A DNA stretch of 64,000 nucleotides from Sphingomonas lacunae (GCF_012979535.1 NZ_CP053015.1:124001-188000); one strand, 5' to 3'. Shown: positions 34,868 through 44,971, counted from the stretch's first letter. Notes: a model not told the origin generated them from the letters alone. Program-made: numbers and translations.

Positions 34868-36637
34868 GTGGCCAATCCGTCCGACGAGATGACAATCAAC
34901 ACGCCGGCAACGACGGAGTTGCAACCAACAGCAACCGATGACGCGCTGCCACGCCGTTTTGCTGACTTTACCACCATGGGCGAGGCGCTGGATTATGCGG
35001 CACAGGGAGAGCGCGGCCTGAACTTCCACGATCCCCGCGGCAAGCTGGCTCGTCCCTATCCCTATCGCGAGATGCGCGAGGACGCGCTCGCCATGGCCTA
35101 TCGCCTGATCGCCCATGGCATCAAGCCCGGCGACCGGATCGCGCTGGTGGCGGAAACGAGCCCGGAGTTCGCCGCACTATTTTTTGGCACCATCTATGCC
35201 GGGGCCTGGCCCGTCCCCTTGCCTTTGCCGACCAGCTTTGGCGGACGCGGCGCTTATGTCGACCAATTAGCAGTGCAGCTCTCCAGCTGCGCGCCGAACA
35301 TCCTTTTCTACCCGCCGGAAATTGCCGAGATGGGCGCCGACGCCGCTTCGGCCCAATCGGTCGAAGGCATTGCCTGGGATGACTTCATCGCCCGCCCGGC
35401 GACACCGGTCGCCCTGCCAAAGGCGAAAAGCGATGACATTGCCTATTTGCAGTATAGCAGTGGATCTACCCGCTTTCCGCACGGTGTGGCCGTGACCCAC
35501 CATGCGCTGTTGAACAATCTGGCAGCGCATTCGCACGGCATGCATGTGCAGCCGGGTGATCGCTGTGTTTCTTGGCTGCCCTGGTATCATGACATGGGCC
35601 TTGTCGGCTGCCTCCTCTCGCCGGTCGCCAACCAGGTGTCTGCCGACTATCTCAAGACAGAGGATTTCGCCCGTCGCCCGCTGGCCTGGCTGGACCTGAT
35701 CAGTCGCAACAAGGGGACCACCCTCTCCTATTCGCCGACCTTTGGCTATGAAATCTGCGCGCGCCGCGTGTCCAGCCAGACCCATGCGTCCGAACGGTTC
35801 GATCTGTCACGCTGGCGCGTGGCGGGCAATGGCGCGGACATGATTCGCCCCGATGTGATGCAGCGTTTTGTCGACACCTTCAGTGAAGCCGGTTTCAGCG
35901 CCAAGGCGTTCCTGCCGAGCTACGGCCTTGCCGAAGCGACGCTGGCGGTTTCGATAATGCCGCCGGGTGAGGGCATCGTTGTCGAACTGGTCGAAGAAAC
36001 CGAATTGTCGGGTGGCGACAGTCAGGGTGATCGGCCACAGCGGTTCCGCGCCATTGTCAATTGCGGCAAGGCCGCCCGCGACATGACCATCGAAATCCGC
36101 GACGAAGACGGCAATATCCTGCCCGATCGGCAAATCGGCAAGGTTTGGTGCACGGGTCCCAGCCTGATGGTCGGCTATTTCCGCGATGAAGAGGCTACCA
36201 AGGCATGTATGGCCGATGGCTGGCTCGACACGGGCGACATGGGATATCTGTCCGACGGCTATATTTACATCGTCGGTCGCGCCAAGGACATGATCATCAT
36301 CAATGGCAAGAACCATTGGCCGCAAGACATTGAATGGGCGGTGGAACAACTGCCGGGTTTCAAGTCGGGAGACATTGCCGCCTTTGCGATAACCACAAGT
36401 GGTGGCGAAGAAACCCCTGCCGTTCTGGTCCAGTGCCGCACCAGCGACACCAGCGAGCGGCAGCGTTTGCACAATGAAATCCGCGAACGGGTGCGATCGA
36501 TCACAGGGATGAACTGCATTGTCGAACTGGTCCCGCCACGGACATTGCCGCGCACCAGTTCAGGCAAGCTCAGCCGATCCAAGGCGCGCAGCCTGTATCT
36601 TTCAGGTGAAATCCAGCCCTATGAGCTGGCGGCCTGA
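34868..36637 (+). CDS. Fatty acyl-AMP ligase (FAAL), AMP-binding superfamily
   Basis: A 589-residue adenylate-forming enzyme expected to activate a fatty acid as acyl-AMP and pass it to an acyl carrier protein. It has YLQYSSGSTRFPHGVAVTH (P-loop), WLPWYHDMGLVG, the YGLAEATLAVS block, WLDTGDMGYLSDGYIYIVGRAKDMIIINGKNHWPQDIEWAVE, and the catalytic lysine in LPRTSSGKLSRSK. The HDMGLVG and NHWPQDIE signatures are those of FAALs rather than CoA ligases. The start is GTG behind GAAGGAG. No ACP or polyketide gene is adjacent, so the acceptor is unknown. Confidence 0.87.
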   Translation: MANPSDEMTINTPATTELQPTATDDALPRRFADFTTMGEALDYAAQGERGLNFHDPRGKLARPYPYREMREDALAMAYRLIAHGIKPGDRIALVAETSPEFAALFFGTIYAGAWPVPLPLPTSFGGRGAYVDQLAVQLSSCAPNILFYPPEIAEMGADAASAQSVEGIAWDDFIARPATPVALPKAKSDDIAYLQYSSGSTRFPHGVAVTHHALLNNLAAHSHGMHVQPGDRCVSWLPWYHDMGLVGCLLSPVANQVSADYLKTEDFARRPLAWLDLISRNKGTTLSYSPTFGYEICARRVSSQTHASERFDLSRWRVAGNGADMIRPDVMQRFVDTFSEAGFSAKAFLPSYGLAEATLAVSIMPPGEGIVVELVEETELSGGDSQGDRPQRFRAIVNCGKAARDMTIEIRDEDGNILPDRQIGKVWCTGPSLMVGYFRDEEATKACMADGWLDTGDMGYLSDGYIYIVGRAKDMIIINGKNHWPQDIEWAVEQLPGFKSGDIAAFAITTSGGEETPAVLVQCRTSDTSERQRLHNEIRERVRSITGMNCIVELVPPRTLPRTSSGKLSRSKARSLYLSGEIQPYELAA

Positions 36638-36752
36638 CGAGGGAACCGCCACCAACCCTGTTTCGATGCCGCCAAGGACAGATGGACAATGTGGCGGAAT
36701 GCGCCGGAAATTTTTGGCAGGGGCCATCCGATAATAACCAAACAATAACCGG

Positions 36753-39125
36753 ATGACCGCTAAGGCTCGTCGCATGACCGGGCCGCAAAGCGACATTCAC
36801 GACAGTGCAACAGTACCGTTGAAAACGGTGTTGCTGGGCGGCGATCTGCCCGGATTGGAAATGTCGGCCCTTCGCGCCCAGCAGATTGATGCGGTGCGCG
36901 GGCGTACCATCATCCAACTGCTTTCGATATTGGTTGGGGGCGTCGCGATTGGCTTGGACAATCTCAACCGCCAGCCCTTGTGGATGGTCGGAGGCTATGT
37001 AGCCGCTGTTGCTCTGGTTTGCGGATTGCGCTTCTTCATGCGTGAATCCCGTCGCAATGCCTGGATCTATGGCGCCCAAGGCGGGACCAAGCGGGAAATA
37101 GCTCTGGGTCTGGTGACTGCGCTGGTTTTGACCGCCCCATTGCTCTTCTTTGCTTGGAGTGGCGACCGCGATGCCACAGAGAATGCGTGGATCATCCTCG
37201 CCGGCATGATGGCAGTCTATGGCTTTGCGACATTGGAAGTGCCCATCCTGTATGCAGCAGTGATGCCGGCAGTAGGTGTCATTTCAGCTCTTGCGCTGAC
37301 ACTTGTTGGCAACCCCACGGGGGCAATAGCCGTCCTTGCCTTTACCTTCATTGGCCTCGGTGCCATCATCAAACATGGTCATGATTTCATCCGTTACGAG
37401 CTTGTCGGCCGACGAGCCGAGGAACAGACCGAAACGGTCAGCCTTTTGCTGCGCGAATTTGAGGACGCAGGTTCCGACTGGCTTTGGCAGGTCGATGCCA
37501 ATCGCCGGATAACCAAGGCTTCGCCGCGCTTTGCCCATGCAGTCGGTCGTGACCCGAGCGAGCTGGAAGGTCTCAGCATTCTCCAGTTGCTCGCAGGCGA
37601 GCACTGGAGCACCGGCAAATTTCCGCCGGCACTGCATGATCTGGCCAATCGCCTGAACCGCAAGGAGAGCTTTGCCAGTCTGCTGGTGCCGGTGGCGCTC
37701 GACGAGCGCACCCGCTGGTGGGAACTGTCGGCATCTCCGAGCTATGATTCATCGGGCGTGTTCATTGGCTTCCGCGGGGTCGGTTCAGACGTCACCGAAC
37801 AGCGCGCCTCGGCAGATCGCATCGCCCATCTGGCCCGCTTTGACGCTTTGACCGGTTTGCCCAACCGCCTGTATCTGAACGAAACGCTCGCTGGCGCCCT
37901 GGAACAGGCTGCGGCATGGCGCCGGCGTTGCGCTTTCATCATGATCGACCTCGACCGCTTCAAGGCGGTGAATGATACGCTGGGCCATCCTATTGGTGAC
38001 AGGCTGCTGGCTCAGGTGGCAGCGCGGATGAAACAATTCGGCACCGAATCGGTCATTGCCGGCCGACTGGGCGGTGACGAATTTGGTGTGGTCCTGCGCG
38101 AGATTGACGGCGTCGATACGGTAGAACGCCTTGGTCAACGCATCATCGACGTAGTGTCGCGCCCATATGAAATCGACCAGCATACACTCTATGTGGGGGC
38201 CAGCCTGGGTTATGCGGTGGGGCCGCGTGATGGAGCCACCGTCGAAGCTCTGACGCGCAATGCTGACTTGGCCCTGTACCGGTCCAAGGATCAGGGCGGC
38301 GGCGTGATCAACAGTTACGAGCCGACACTCCATGACCAGGCCCGTGAACGCCGCGAAATCGAAATCGAACTGCGTTCTGCCTTGGGCCGCGACGAATTCA
38401 TGGTGCATTATCAACCGGTGGTCCATTCGGACGGACGGGTTGACGGGTTCGAGGCACTGTTGCGCTGGAACAGCAAGAAGCTGGGCCCTGTCTCGCCGGT
38501 GAAATTCATCCCGGTCGCGGAAGATACGCGTTTGATTGGGCCCATTGGCGAATGGGTTTTACAGACAGCCTGCCACGAGGCGGCGCGTTGGCCATCAAAT
38601 ACCAAGGTTGCAGTCAATGTATCCGCCGAGCAGCTTAGCTCTCCGGGATTTGTCGCCAGCGTGATGAAAGCCCTGGCCCACAGCGGCATTGCGCCAAACC
38701 GGCTGGAACTGGAAGTTACCGAAAGTGTGTTCCTGCGCGAAGTTTCCGGCGCAATGGCAACACTAGATCAGGTGCGGGCGCTGGGCGTGAAGCTGGTGCT
38801 CGACGATTTTGGCACTGGATATTCATCGCTGGGTTACCTGCGAATGGGCCAGTTTTCGACGATCAAGGTCGACCGCAGTTTCGTTCAGGGTGCCCTCAAG
38901 GGCGCGCGGGAATCCATCGCCATCGTCCGCGCGGTGGTTGCGTTGGCAGACAGCCTGGAAATGTCGACGACTGCAGAAGGCGTCGAAAATCAGGAAGAGG
39001 CAGATGCCATCGTCGCCTTGGGCTGCAAGAAATTGCAGGGCTATCACTTCGGGCGGCCCATGTCAGCCGAAGATGCCTTTGCCATCTTTGATGGCGGCGC
39101 ACGACGCATTGCCGTTGGCGGCTGA
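36753..39125 (+). CDS. Membrane MASE-like/PAS/GGDEF/EAL c-di-GMP protein
   Basis: A 790-residue protein. Residues 50-215 hold about five to six transmembrane helices forming an integral sensor. A PAS-like domain (about 225-345) is followed by a GGDEF domain with intact GGDEF (RLGGDEFGVVL) and an EAL domain with FEALLRW, the NVSAEQL segment and the loop DDFGTGYSSLGYL. No RxxD I-site precedes GGDEF. The EAL catalytic motifs appear complete, so it is likely a phosphodiesterase, perhaps bifunctional. ATG 36753 or 36774 could be the start. Confidence 0.9.
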   Translation: MTAKARRMTGPQSDIHDSATVPLKTVLLGGDLPGLEMSALRAQQIDAVRGRTIIQLLSILVGGVAIGLDNLNRQPLWMVGGYVAAVALVCGLRFFMRESRRNAWIYGAQGGTKREIALGLVTALVLTAPLLFFAWSGDRDATENAWIILAGMMAVYGFATLEVPILYAAVMPAVGVISALALTLVGNPTGAIAVLAFTFIGLGAIIKHGHDFIRYELVGRRAEEQTETVSLLLREFEDAGSDWLWQVDANRRITKASPRFAHAVGRDPSELEGLSILQLLAGEHWSTGKFPPALHDLANRLNRKESFASLLVPVALDERTRWWELSASPSYDSSGVFIGFRGVGSDVTEQRASADRIAHLARFDALTGLPNRLYLNETLAGALEQAAAWRRRCAFIMIDLDRFKAVNDTLGHPIGDRLLAQVAARMKQFGTESVIAGRLGGDEFGVVLREIDGVDTVERLGQRIIDVVSRPYEIDQHTLYVGASLGYAVGPRDGATVEALTRNADLALYRSKDQGGGVINSYEPTLHDQARERREIEIELRSALGRDEFMVHYQPVVHSDGRVDGFEALLRWNSKKLGPVSPVKFIPVAEDTRLIGPIGEWVLQTACHEAARWPSNTKVAVNVSAEQLSSPGFVASVMKALAHSGIAPNRLELEVTESVFLREVSGAMATLDQVRALGVKLVLDDFGTGYSSLGYLRMGQFSTIKVDRSFVQGALKGARESIAIVRAVVALADSLEMSTTAEGVENQEEADAIVALGCKKLQGYHFGRPMSAEDAFAIFDGGARRIAVGG

Positions 39126-39370
39126 TCAACGGGAGAGCGGTCGGACAGCACCGCGATTCGCGGCTGTTCACTGAGGCTCTCACGGTTCATCGACGCCAAG
39201 GCTCGGCTCATCCTGAGGCTGCAAATAGCAGCAGTGGACTTCACTCAACTCAACCCCTGACTCCCACCGTCTGCCGAATGTGTCGGCAACGAAACTTGTC
39301 GCGACCGATCCGTTCAGGCACGCATCCTGCCACCAAGCTTCTCTATTTCTGACCGGGGGGGTCGCGCACA

Positions 39371-39937
39371 ATGATGGCTCAGATTCGCATCGCAATCGCG
39401 GCGCTTGTCCTTGCTGCAACGCTGATCACTAGCGCCCCGGCGGTTGCCTCTGCCTATCTGCAATGTGCGCCTTTTGCCCGTATGGAATCGGGCATCCAGC
39501 TTTTCGGTAACGCCCGCGACTGGTGGGGTCAGGCCGCTGGCCGTTATGAGCGCGGCAATGCTCCGCGTGTCGGTGCCGTGATGGCCTTTGCCCCTACCCG
39601 CGCTATGCCGATTGGCCATGTCGCTGTGGTCAGCCAGATCGTCTCTGACCGGGAACTGCGGATCGCCCACGCCAATTGGTCGCCGATCAACGGTCGTCGT
39701 GGTCAGATCGAGCGGAATGTCCGGGTCGTTGATGTTTCGGCCAACAATGACTGGTCGCAGGTCCGCGTCTGGTACGCGCCGATTGGTGATTTGGGGTTGC
39801 GTGCCAATCCGGTCACCGGGTTCATCTATCCGGGTGCGGGCACCCAGGACAGCTTTGGCGGCGACACCAGCATTGCCGCGATCACGCCTGACAGCGATGG
39901 CACTCTGGCCCGGATCGTTGCCAGCGTCGGCAACTGA
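39371..39937 (+). CDS. Secreted CHAP-domain cysteine amidase/peptidase
   Basis: A 188-residue exported protein with a signal peptide ending about residue 27 (AVASA). The CHAP-type active site is visible as Cys in LQCAPFAR, His in IGHVAVV and a polar residue in HANW. CHAP domains cut peptidoglycan cross-links or peptides. The C-terminus carries a Gly/Asp-rich tail. Substrate and target (own wall remodelling versus secreted lysin) are not known. A strong terminator follows. Confidence 0.82.
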   Translation: MMAQIRIAIAALVLAATLITSAPAVASAYLQCAPFARMESGIQLFGNARDWWGQAAGRYERGNAPRVGAVMAFAPTRAMPIGHVAVVSQIVSDRELRIAHANWSPINGRRGQIERNVRVVDVSANNDWSQVRVWYAPIGDLGLRANPVTGFIYPGAGTQDSFGGDTSIAAITPDSDGTLARIVASVGN

Positions 39938-39977
39938 TCTGCCTCTGACTCGCTAAGGGCAATCATGTCAGGTGAAT

Positions 39978-40015
39978 AAAAAACCCGCCGGCCTGAAATG
40001 GGCAGCGGGTTTTTT
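39978..40015. terminator. Bidirectional rho-independent terminator
   Basis: AAAAAACCCGC at 39978-39988 pairs with GCGGGTTTTTT at 40005-40015 around a 16-base spacer that can extend the stem. A T run follows on both strands, so it can serve both the CHAP gene (rightward) and the converging DUF3297 gene (leftward). Confidence 0.92.
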
Positions 40016-40042
40016 GTTGACCGGCGTCATGGGCGAAGCGGA

Positions 40043-40357
40043 TCAGTCCTTGGCAGATGCCGTCTCTTCACTTGCTTCAGGCGCCGGATCGCCATCGGAG
40101 GCGGCAGCGCCGGGTTCGCCGACATCTTCGAACCAGGCTTCAAGCGGGCCGGTCATCTTGATGGTCATTGGCTGACCGAAACGGTCGCGCGACTTGCCGG
40201 CAGCAACGCGGATCCATCCTTCCGACAGGCAATATTCCTCGACGTCATGACGGATCTTGCCCTTGAACCGGATGCCGATACCACGATTGAGCAGTTCTCC
40301 ACCAAAATGCGGGCTGCGCGGATTGACCGAAAGCCGGTCGGGAGGTGTGTCGCTCAT
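40043..40357 (-). CDS. DUF3297 family protein
   Basis: A 104-residue protein with the family pattern MSDTPPDRLSVNPRSPHFGGELL, GIRFKGKIRHDVEEYCLSEGWIRVAAGK and FGQPMTIKMTGPLEAWFED, then a short acidic Ala/Glu tail. The function is unknown. It lies between the terminator and DUF805 and probably has its own transcript. Confidence 0.9.
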   Translation of the reverse strand: MSDTPPDRLSVNPRSPHFGGELLNRGIGIRFKGKIRHDVEEYCLSEGWIRVAAGKSRDRFGQPMTIKMTGPLEAWFEDVGEPGAAASDGDPAPEASEETASAKD

Positions 40358-40439
40358 TGGGTGTCTCCTTGTTGCGGCAAGCCCTTGCCCGGGGCGCCGG
40401 CAAAATCAAGCATCGAAATGGCCGGTCCGGCCAACACGA

Positions 40440-41093
40440 TCAGGCGAACACCTCTCCCAGCCCCCGCCCCTTGGGATCAGGGCCATATTGATTGGGGCCC
40501 GGGGTGCCGTCGATACACATCAAGACGATCCGGGCCACCCAGCCCAGACCAATGAACAAATCACCCAGCACGAACGCGAAAAAAAGCCAGCCAGTCAAAT
40601 TCTGATCATGCAGGCGCCGCACCACCACCGCAATGTTGGGGATGAAACTGACCACCACCCATATCGCCAAAAGGGCCAATCCCACCCAGAGACCCGCAGA
40701 CGGGGTGGCTCCCGGAACATCATTGATCCATGCACTCCACGGCATGGCGACAAGGATCAATGCTGCACAGATGATCCAGACAATCCAGTTGAGCAGATAG
40801 AACATCCAATATTCCTGCCGCCGGGAACGACCGGAGAAATCGGCATAACGTTTGAACGGCAGGAGCATCCATTGGAAGGTAGAGAGGTTGGCCGGTCGCG
40901 CCTGCTGATCGGCGGCACCATAGGGTTGACCATAGGCGATATTGGCTGTGGCTGGAGCAACCGGCGAGGGTGCCGTGGATGCCGCCGACTGCTGTCCAAA
41001 TGCCCCCGCCTTTGGCAATGCCTTGCCGCAGGATGGGCAAAAGGTGTCGGACGAGGCCGTCGGCGAGCCACATTGGCTGCAATAGGTTGCCAT
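40440..41093 (-). CDS. Zinc-ribbon plus DUF805 membrane protein
   Basis: A 217-residue protein. The N-terminus is a zinc ribbon (CSQCG...CPSCG, Cys at about 5, 8, 19 and 22). A Pro/Ala/Gln-rich linker leads to a DUF805 domain with four predicted transmembrane helices and the signature FSGRSRRQEYWMFYLL...VVRRLHDQNLTGW. DUF805 proteins are common small inner-membrane proteins without a defined role. Confidence 0.88.
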   Translation of the reverse strand: MATYCSQCGSPTASSDTFCPSCGKALPKAGAFGQQSAASTAPSPVAPATANIAYGQPYGAADQQARPANLSTFQWMLLPFKRYADFSGRSRRQEYWMFYLLNWIVWIICAALILVAMPWSAWINDVPGATPSAGLWVGLALLAIWVVVSFIPNIAVVVRRLHDQNLTGWLFFAFVLGDLFIGLGWVARIVLMCIDGTPGPNQYGPDPKGRGLGEVFA

Positions 41094-41165
41094 TCAGATG
41101 CTCCCCCGAAATCCCTGTTCGCGACCAAGTTTAGCCGCATTGCATAGTGTGACAATCCTGATGAA

Positions 41166-41196
41166 CCGGATGAACCGTGCAACGCGGTTCATCCGG
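41166..41196 (-). terminator. 12-bp perfect hairpin downstream of the aminopeptidase gene
   Basis: CCGGATGAACCG at 41166-41177 pairs exactly with CGGTTCATCCGG at 41185-41196 around a 7-base loop. A partial extra copy of the left arm (GATGAACCG) precedes it. It lies about 10 bp after the leftward aminopeptidase stop. There is no T run, so it may be a stabilising hairpin or a Rho-assisted end. Confidence 0.55.
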
Positions 41197-41206
41197 TCAC
41201 AGCTCC

Positions 41207-42811
41207 CTAGGGAGCAGGCCTCTCCGCCGGGCGCCAATCCCGGACGAATCGGTCAAGCAGTCGCACCGAATAAGCGGTGGAGCCGCCGGGACGAGTATCA
41301 GACGCCCCTGCCCAAGCGACATTCGCAATGTCGAGATGCGCCCAAGGCGTCTCGCGGCGAATGAACTCGCCAATAAAGTGCGCACCTGCGCCGGCACCCG
41401 GAGACCCATCCCCTCCGCCGTTGCGGATATCCGCATAGTTGGAACTGGTATCGCCCGCATAGCTGGCGTGCAGCGGCAGGCGCCACAATGGTTCGCCTAC
41501 GGCCATGCCGGCGGCAAGCAACTGATCAGCAAGCGCATCCTGTCGGCTGAACAGACCGGCGAAATCATCACCCAGAGCGGTACGGATGGCGCCGGTCAGC
41601 GTAGCGACATCGACGATGGCGGATGGTCGCATGGTCGCATCGGCATAGGATACGGCATCAGCCAGGACCAGACGCCCCTCAGCATCAGTGCTGTCAATCT
41701 CGATGGTCATGCCATTATAGGCAGTGAGCACATCACCGGGACGGATCGAGCGACCATCCGGCATGTTTTCGGCCAATGCGGCGATCGCGATGACATCAAC
41801 CGGCGCACGGCTGCCCGCGAGGCTCAGAACGGCGCCAACGACACTGGCTGCACCAGACATGTCCATGCGCATGTTGCCCATGCCGGAAGATGGTTTGATC
41901 GAAATACCGCCGGTATCAAAGGTGATCCCCTTGCCGGCCAGCACAAGGGGGCCACCTTCAGGAGCACCCTGCCCACGATAGCGGACAATCATCATGCGTG
42001 GCGGGCGTTCCGAACCGCGGCCGACGCCGAGGATGGCGCCCATGCCCAGCCGCTCCATGGCTGGCACGTCGAGAACCTCGATCGAGACGCCCGGAAGCCC
42101 TTCGAACGCGGCACGCGCGCGCGCAACGAAGCTTTCGGGGTAAACGGCATTGGCGGGTTCATTGGAGATGGTGCGGGTCCAAGCCATCGCGCGGACCAAC
42201 GCCTGCCCGCGTGCCTGCCAAAGCCCATTGGCGGCCGCAGGATCATCAGCGACGATGCTAATTGGTCCGGCGCCGGATTCTGAACGGTTGCGGGTCTGGA
42301 ACAGGTCGGAGCGATACTGGCCAAGGCCAAAACCGATGGCCATTTCTCCAACAAGGTCGGCCGCCATGCCCGGAACGGCCAAGGTAATCGGACCATTTTC
42401 CGACTGAAGTGCACGGGCGATCACAATGCCAAGCTGTTGCGCGTCGGCCGCCGTTGGCTCGGCGGAGCGGCCGACCAACAATATCTGTTCCCAAGCGCCG
42501 ATGCCGCGCAGCGACAGGCGGCCATTCGCCGGGAAGGTGAAGCGTGCGGCGCTGACGGCGCGGGTAACCGCGGCGCGATCCGCGTCAGCAAGGCCGGGCG
42601 CGGTGGCTATGCCGGCAGCATCAGCCAGCGGCAATACAAGCGTTCCCGCCGGTGCCGACGGTACTGAAGCGACAAAACCGAGATCGCGCTGAACCTGATC
42701 GTGCGCAACGGTGCGATTGACCTGTTGCGCGGCGACGGGCGCCGCCGTGACAACAAGCGCCGACGACGCGAGTGCGATGGCGAGATGTGAGCAAAGGCGG
42801 TGACGGATCAT
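41207..42811 (-). CDS. M17 leucyl aminopeptidase with signal peptide
   Basis: A 534-residue M17 metallopeptidase. The catalytic C-terminal domain has LAGKGITFDTGGISIKPSSGMGNMRMDM, STDAEGRLVLADAVSY and VATLTGAI, which contain the metal ligands and catalytic lysine and arginine. Unlike the cytosolic PepA, it begins with a clear Sec signal peptide (LAIALASSALVVTAAPVAAQ), so it is predicted periplasmic. ATG 42811 is the likely start; the frame opens at 42874. Confidence 0.9.
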   Translation of the reverse strand: MIRHRLCSHLAIALASSALVVTAAPVAAQQVNRTVAHDQVQRDLGFVASVPSAPAGTLVLPLADAAGIATAPGLADADRAAVTRAVSAARFTFPANGRLSLRGIGAWEQILLVGRSAEPTAADAQQLGIVIARALQSENGPITLAVPGMAADLVGEMAIGFGLGQYRSDLFQTRNRSESGAGPISIVADDPAAANGLWQARGQALVRAMAWTRTISNEPANAVYPESFVARARAAFEGLPGVSIEVLDVPAMERLGMGAILGVGRGSERPPRMMIVRYRGQGAPEGGPLVLAGKGITFDTGGISIKPSSGMGNMRMDMSGAASVVGAVLSLAGSRAPVDVIAIAALAENMPDGRSIRPGDVLTAYNGMTIEIDSTDAEGRLVLADAVSYADATMRPSAIVDVATLTGAIRTALGDDFAGLFSRQDALADQLLAAGMAVGEPLWRLPLHASYAGDTSSNYADIRNGGGDGSPGAGAGAHFIGEFIRRETPWAHLDIANVAWAGASDTRPGGSTAYSVRLLDRFVRDWRPAERPAP

Positions 42812-42904
42812 GGATACCCCTAAACAACAAGAACCAGCAGAGCCCCCACCCTGCGGCACTTGTTGCCAAGGCATCGCTGATGGTCAAGCCACCATCTGCG
42901 GCTG

Positions 42905-44722
42905 TCAGGCTTCGACCTTGCGCTTGTGGCGCTTGCGCTCATGCGGATCGAGGTGGATCTTGCGGATGCGGATGCTCTTTGGCGTCACTTCTACCATCTC
43001 GTCATCGTCGATATAGGCAATCGCCTGTTCGAGCGTGGCGCGGCGTGGCGGCGTCAGACGGATGGCGTCATCCTTCCCCGAGGCGCGAAAATTGGTCAGC
43101 TGCTTCGACTTGAGCGGATTGACCTCAAGGTCGTCGGGCTTGGCATTCTCACCGATGACCATGCCTTCATAGAGCGGCTCGCCGGGCTGAACGAACAGGA
43201 TGCCCCGCTCTTCAAGCGCGTTGAGCGCATAGGCGACAGCTTCGCCGGTGCCCATCGAGATCAGCACGCCATTCTGCCGCCCTTCGATCGGACCCTTATA
43301 GGGGCCGTACTTTTCGAACAGGCGGTTCATGATGCCGGTGCCGCGCGTGTCCGAGAGGAATTCGCCATGGTAACCGATCAGGCCGCGTGACGGAGCGGAG
43401 AAGCTGATGCGCGTCTTGCCGCCGCCCGAGGGACGCATATCGGTCATCTCGGCCTTGCGCAGGTTCATCTTTTCGATGACCGTTCCCGAGAATTCATCAT
43501 CAACGTCGATGACGACGGTTTCATAAGGCTCTGTGCGGCCGCCATTTTCATCCTGGTTGAACAGGACGCGCGGGCGGCTGATGCCGAGCTCAAAGCCTTC
43601 GCGACGCATCGTTTCGATGAGGACGCCAAGCTGAAGCTCACCACGACCGGCGACCTCGAAGCTATCCTTGTCGGCACTTTCGGTGACGCGGATGGCGACA
43701 TTGGTTTCCGCTTCGCGCATCAGGCGGTCACGGATCATGCGGCTGGTCACCTTGTCGCCTTCGCGGCCGGCGAAGGGCGAGTCATTGACGGCAAAGCGCA
43801 TAGCAAGCGTCGGCGGATCGATCGGCTGGGCGGCAATAGCTTCGGTCACGCCGGGTTCAGCGATAGTGTTGGCCACAGTAGCCGTTGTCAGGCCGGCGAG
43901 ACAGATGATGTCACCCGCCTTGGCTTCTTCAACCGGTACGCGATCAAGTCCGTTGAACGAGAAGAGTTTCGAGGCGCGACCCTGTTCGATGACCTTGCCG
44001 TCCATGTCGAGCGCGGTGATCGGCTGGTTTATTTTGACCCGGCCCGAGGCAACGCGACCGGTGAGGATGCGACCAAGGAAATTGTCGCGGTCAAGCAGCG
44101 TGACCAGCATCGAGAAGGGGGCTTCCACCTCGACATTGGGTTCGGGGACGTGGCGGACGATGGTTTCGAACAGCGGCGTTAGATTCCCGTCGCGCGCCTC
44201 AATATCCTCTGACGCGTAGCCATTGCGGCCCGACGCGTAGAGGATCGGAAAATCGAGCTGTTCGTCATTGGCGCCGAGGTTGAGGAAGAGTTCGAAACAT
44301 TCGTCGAGCACTTCGGCGGCGCGGGCGTCGCTGCGGTCGATCTTGTTGACGACGACGATGGGGCGCAGGCCCAGCGCCAGGGCCTTGCCGGTAACGAACT
44401 TGGTCTGCGGCATTGGCCCTTCGGCAGCGTCGACCAGCAGGATGACGCCATCGACCATCGACAGGATGCGTTCGACTTCGCCACCGAAGTCGGCGTGGCC
44501 CGGCGTGTCGACGATGTTGATGCGCGTGCCCTGCCATTCGACCGAGGTACATTTGGCGAGGATGGTGATCCCGCGTTCCTTTTCGAGGTCGTTCGAGTCC
44601 ATTGCCCGTTCTTCGACGCGCTGATTGTCGCGGAAGGTGCCGGACTGGCGGAAAAGCTGGTCAACGAGGGTCGTCTTGCCATGATCGACGTGCGCGATGA
44701 TGGCGATGTTGCGCAGGGACAT
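42905..44722 (-). CDS. typA: Ribosome-associated translational GTPase TypA/BipA
   Basis: A 605-residue EF-G-like GTPase that binds ribosomes under stress and assists 50S assembly. It has P-loop [10 protein letters not shown], switch [20 protein letters not shown], the EF-G domains and the BipA-specific C-terminus with [17 protein letters not shown]. The frame includes five extra codons from a TTG at 44737; ATG 44722 (MSLRNIAII) is the family start. Confidence 0.97.
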   Translation of the reverse strand: MSLRNIAIIAHVDHGKTTLVDQLFRQSGTFRDNQRVEERAMDSNDLEKERGITILAKCTSVEWQGTRINIVDTPGHADFGGEVERILSMVDGVILLVDAAEGPMPQTKFVTGKALALGLRPIVVVNKIDRSDARAAEVLDECFELFLNLGANDEQLDFPILYASGRNGYASEDIEARDGNLTPLFETIVRHVPEPNVEVEAPFSMLVTLLDRDNFLGRILTGRVASGRVKINQPITALDMDGKVIEQGRASKLFSFNGLDRVPVEEAKAGDIICLAGLTTATVANTIAEPGVTEAIAAQPIDPPTLAMRFAVNDSPFAGREGDKVTSRMIRDRLMREAETNVAIRVTESADKDSFEVAGRGELQLGVLIETMRREGFELGISRPRVLFNQDENGGRTEPYETVVIDVDDEFSGTVIEKMNLRKAEMTDMRPSGGGKTRISFSAPSRGLIGYHGEFLSDTRGTGIMNRLFEKYGPYKGPIEGRQNGVLISMGTGEAVAYALNALEERGILFVQPGEPLYEGMVIGENAKPDDLEVNPLKSKQLTNFRASGKDDAIRLTPPRRATLEQAIAYIDDDEMVEVTPKSIRIRKIHLDPHERKRHKRKVEA

Positions 44723-44857
44723 GCGGGGCCGTTTCAATTGTTCGGGAATAAGGAAGCCGCGCCCCTAGCGGCTTTTGTGCATCGCGGCAAGGACAGGGTT
44801 GCGGGCGCGGATAGAAGGCCAGCCAGAGTGGGTAAAAGGGGGTATGCAACTGCCCCC

Positions 44858-44886
44858 TTGGCGCGGGCGTTATGCTGTATTATACA
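44858..44886 (+). promoter_or_regulatory. Putative sigma-70-type promoter for telA
   Basis: TTGGCG (44858-44863) and TATACA (44881-44886) are separated by 17 bp. The predicted start is about 44893, some 79 bp before the telA ATG. A small hairpin, AAGGGGG (44836-44842) with CCCCCTT (44853-44859), touches the -35 region. Confidence 0.55.
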
Positions 44887-44971
44887 AACAAAACACCTAG
44901 GCATTGAATGGGAGCAAACCCGCCCCATCTGTGCTAACACAAGGTGCTTTGAACAGGATGGTGACCAGCCA

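Noticed and set aside
34694-35116. Upstream extension of the recX frame (141 residues)
   Set aside because: It is not RecX-like and lies across the start of the fatty acyl-AMP ligase gene on the opposite strand; ATG 34693 matches the family start.
44836-44859. AAGGGGG/CCCCCTT hairpin as a terminator
   Set aside because: It has no T run and lies at the -35 region of telA; it follows no gene end on either strand.
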